The notes under the pieces are model-generated. The model ran no database searches. It saw nothing but the letters and a program-made list of their open reading frames with translations, and had not been told where the DNA came from. This document shows, piece by piece, positions 15,917 through 16,891 of a stretch of 16,891 bases of DNA. This DNA is from Anaerolineales bacterium (GTDB lineage Bacteria; Chloroflexota; Anaerolineae; Anaerolineales; E44-bin32). Where the stretch lies: contig WVZH01000432.1 of the NCBI GenBank assembly GCA_011772595.1, positions 36,559-53,449 of the forward strand, read 5' to 3'. Each line of letters starts with the position of its first letter. Within the stretch, counting starts at the first letter, position 1. The position numbers and the translations under genes were made by a program.

Positions 15917-16144
15917 TTACCGGAAGGGAACAAAACCCACAACAATACCAGCTGCAACTATGATTAATAAGATTGTAATCACGCCTAACACAGCAAGCAC
16001 GATAGGTAGCAGTTTGGTATAAAGTACCGAGTTTGAAGCGAGGTGTAAGTTTGTTGATTTGGTGTCTTTGAGATCGCGATGGGTATAAGATACTTTTCGT
16101 GGATCTTCAGTGAAGGACGCTGGATCACTCAAGTTGGACTCCAT
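15917..16144 (-). CDS. small single-TM protein, function unknown
   Basis: A 75-residue product with a polar, charged N-terminal half (about residues 1-44, with DPRKVSYTHRDLKD) and one C-terminal helix (LLPIVLAVLGVITILLIIVAAG) that runs almost to the end (FVPFR). It looks like a tail-anchored or type II small membrane protein. The start at ATG 16144 has no clear Shine-Dalgarno, so the exact start is uncertain. A good promoter at 16237-16210 and an operon position ahead of the 7-TM gene support it being real. The pairing suggests an accessory subunit of the 7-TM protein, which is inference only. Confidence 0.6.
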   Translation of the reverse strand: MESNLSDPASFTEDPRKVSYTHRDLKDTKSTNLHLASNSVLYTKLLPIVLAVLGVITILLIIVAAGIVVGFVPFR

Positions 16145-16209
16145 ATATTGATGTGCACATGCGATTGGTGCATAAGGTTTTTGATGGGCGAAACCATAAC
16201 GTCAATTGC

Positions 16210-16237
16210 ATTATAGGTCAATGAAAATGACTGTCCA
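16210..16237 (-). promoter_or_regulatory. promoter of the two-gene membrane-protein operon
   Basis: On the - strand, TGGACA (16237-16232, five of six), a 16-bp spacer and a perfect TATAAT (16215-16210). The start is predicted near 16203, giving a leader of about 60 bases. Confidence 0.7.
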
Positions 16238-16302
16238 AGTGACAAATTCTTATCATCCTCTTATCTCCGGCTCATCTCACGCTAAGACTTCGGGAAATTA
16301 AT

Positions 16303-16331
16303 GCCGCGCGGCTGGCTATGCAAGTTAACTT
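16303..16331. repeat. two perfect 10-bp palindromes upstream of the small RNA
   Basis: GCCGCGCGGC (16303-16312) and AAGTTAACTT (16322-16331) are each perfectly self-complementary and lie about 45-70 bp before the -10 box at 16374. They could be regulator sites for the RNA promoter, whose -35 is poor, or chance. Confidence 0.3.
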
Positions 16332-16373
16332 ACAGGTTCCTTACAAAGCACACACAAGGGACGTGGTTGTCTT

Positions 16374-16379
16374 TATAAT
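16374..16379 (+). promoter_or_regulatory. -10 box of the candidate small RNA
   Basis: A perfect TATAAT with a predicted start near 16386. The -35 position 17 bp upstream reads CACACA, only three of six bases, so an activator may be needed. Confidence 0.5.
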
Positions 16380-16385
16380 GAATAC

Positions 16386-16545
16386 GCTAGAGACGCGGGG
16401 CGTAAAACTCCGCCGATCGCGACAGGGCTCCAACTTAGGAGCCAAGTCAAGCAGGAGGTGGCTATCCGGGAACGCTAACTCCTAACAGGTTGCTCAAACG
16501 AGTAGCCAACGAAAAGCGAGGCTCACTGCCGCCGCCTCGCTTTTT
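16386..16545 (+). ncRNA. candidate structured small RNA, family not recognised
   Basis: About 160 bases contain five consecutive hairpins and no plausible reading frame. Stem 1: GCGGGG/CTCCGC (16395-16400/16408-16413), loop CGTAAAA. Stem 2: GGCTCC/GGAGCC (16426-16431/16438-16443). Stem 3: AGGAGGTGGC/GCTAACTCCT (16453-16462/16474-16483), ten positions with one mismatch. Stem 4: GGTTGCTC/GAGTAGCC (16488-16495/16500-16507), loop AAAC. Stem 5 is the terminator. A TATAAT box lies just upstream. The string of separate stems does not fit 6S RNA, SRP RNA, tmRNA or RNase P, and I see no core of the riboswitches I know. The next gene begins more than 300 bases downstream, so a free-standing sRNA is more likely than a leader. 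Confidence 0.6.
16512..16545 (+). terminator. strong intrinsic terminator of the candidate small RNA
   Basis: AAAAGCGAGGC (16512-16522) pairs perfectly with GCCTCGCTTTT (16534-16544) around an 11-base loop. The stem runs straight into a five-T tract (16541-16545). Confidence 0.85.
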
Positions 16546-16646
16546 GGATTAATGTTGAGGCAGAGAGGGAATGCGAAAATCTCAGCTTGAGAGGTCGGCG
16601 TTCTTGTTGAATCAATAGAACAACATCGTCGAGCTGTGTAGAATGA

Positions 16647-16706
16647 CCTCAGCCGAAAGGCGTTTCTAGGGAGAGTACTCTATAGCTTCTTTATACGAGC
16701 CTGAGG
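16647..16706 (+). other. possible folded segment in the gap, function unclear
   Basis: CCTCAG (16647-16652) can pair with CTGAGG (16701-16706). Between them lie a GCC-GAAA-GGC hairpin (16652-16661) and the palindrome GAGTACTC (16673-16680). The outer and first inner stem share a base, so they cannot both be complete. I see no other feature in 16546-16801. Confidence 0.2.
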
Positions 16707-16801
16707 GCAACAGAATCTATATGGGTAGCAGAGTTTGGGAAGAGCGTTATCCCCAGAAAATCCATACACGACGATCGGATGAGGCTCGGTCCACAGCGCC
16801 G

Positions 16802-16830
16802 ATGACTTGCGTATCTGAAGGGGTTACAAT
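16802..16830 (+). promoter_or_regulatory. promoter of the gene at the right edge
   Basis: ATGACT (16802-16807, four of six), a 17-bp spacer and TACAAT (16825-16830, five of six), about 33 bases before ATG 16863. Confidence 0.5.
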
Positions 16831-16862
16831 GGGATCGCAGGCATCGGTCTGGGGGAGGATGC

Positions 16863-16891
16863 ATGGGCGTTAAGCCAGGTTCAAAGTACTT
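16863..16891 (+). CDS. start of an unidentified gene, cut by the window edge
   Basis: ATG 16863 opens a frame reading MGVKPGSKY to the last complete codon. GGGGGAGG (16851-16858) lies four bases upstream, and a plausible promoter precedes it. The overlapping ATG at 16859 stops after four codons. Nine residues are too few to name a family. Confidence 0.5.

Noticed and set aside
16386..16545. Assignment of the structured RNA to 6S RNA, SRP RNA, T-box or a SAM, c-di-GMP, c-di-AMP or THF riboswitch
   Set aside because: The TCCGGGAA loop and AGTAGCC stem superficially recall SRP RNA and SAM-IV elements, but the surrounding conserved cores and global folds are absent.

Overview
The window looks like ordinary chromosome from a GC-moderate bacterium, most likely a Chloroflexota member (class Anaerolineae). 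This is inferred from gene style: lipoproteins and anchored proteins with Pro/Thr-rich linkers, a YufO/P/Q-type nucleoside ABC transporter, and a TM-linker-C39-TPR protein beside murJ. No rRNA or tRNA is present to confirm it. There is no sign of phage, plasmid, insertion sequence or CRISPR.

Layout. (1) 1-1245, + strand: the 3' part of an FtsK/SpoIIIE DNA translocase gene, cut by the window edge. (2) 1350-6992, + strand: a complete nucleoside-type ABC importer. The lipoprotein gene has its own promoter and a strong terminator. The ATPase and two permeases follow from a second promoter. (3) 7364-8224, + strand: an unrecognised lipoprotein with a helical stalk and a beta-rich C-terminal domain, ending at a hairpin shared with the convergent operon. 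(4) 12608-8333, - strand: a tight operon of purA, a membrane-anchored C39-like peptidase/TPR protein, and murJ (lipid II flippase). (5) 12893-13729, + strand: a LysM plus SdrD-B-like protein with a membrane segment at each end, divergent from purA. (6) 14915-13797, - strand: a class V PLP aminotransferase. (7) 16144-15142, - strand: a small single-TM protein followed by a 7-TM protein, both unrecognised. (8) 16145-16862: a gene-poor stretch of about 700 bp with a probable multi-hairpin small RNA (about 16386-16545), then the promoter and first codons of a gene that runs off the right edge.

Themes. Purine handling appears twice, as a nucleoside importer and as PurA, the first step from IMP to AMP. 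Envelope functions are scattered through the rest: MurJ, LysM, C39 and lipoproteins.

The most interesting non-genic signals are four. The first is the five-hairpin RNA with a perfect -10 box and a textbook terminator. The second is a 30-bp palindromic repeat present twice, one copy of which serves as an intrinsic terminator. The third is a TATAAT box six bases before the ATG of the C39 gene, which suggests a leaderless mRNA. The fourth is a degenerate 8-bp tandem tract between two convergent genes. I found no convincing wholly new multigene system. The RNA at 16386-16545 is the best candidate for something undescribed.
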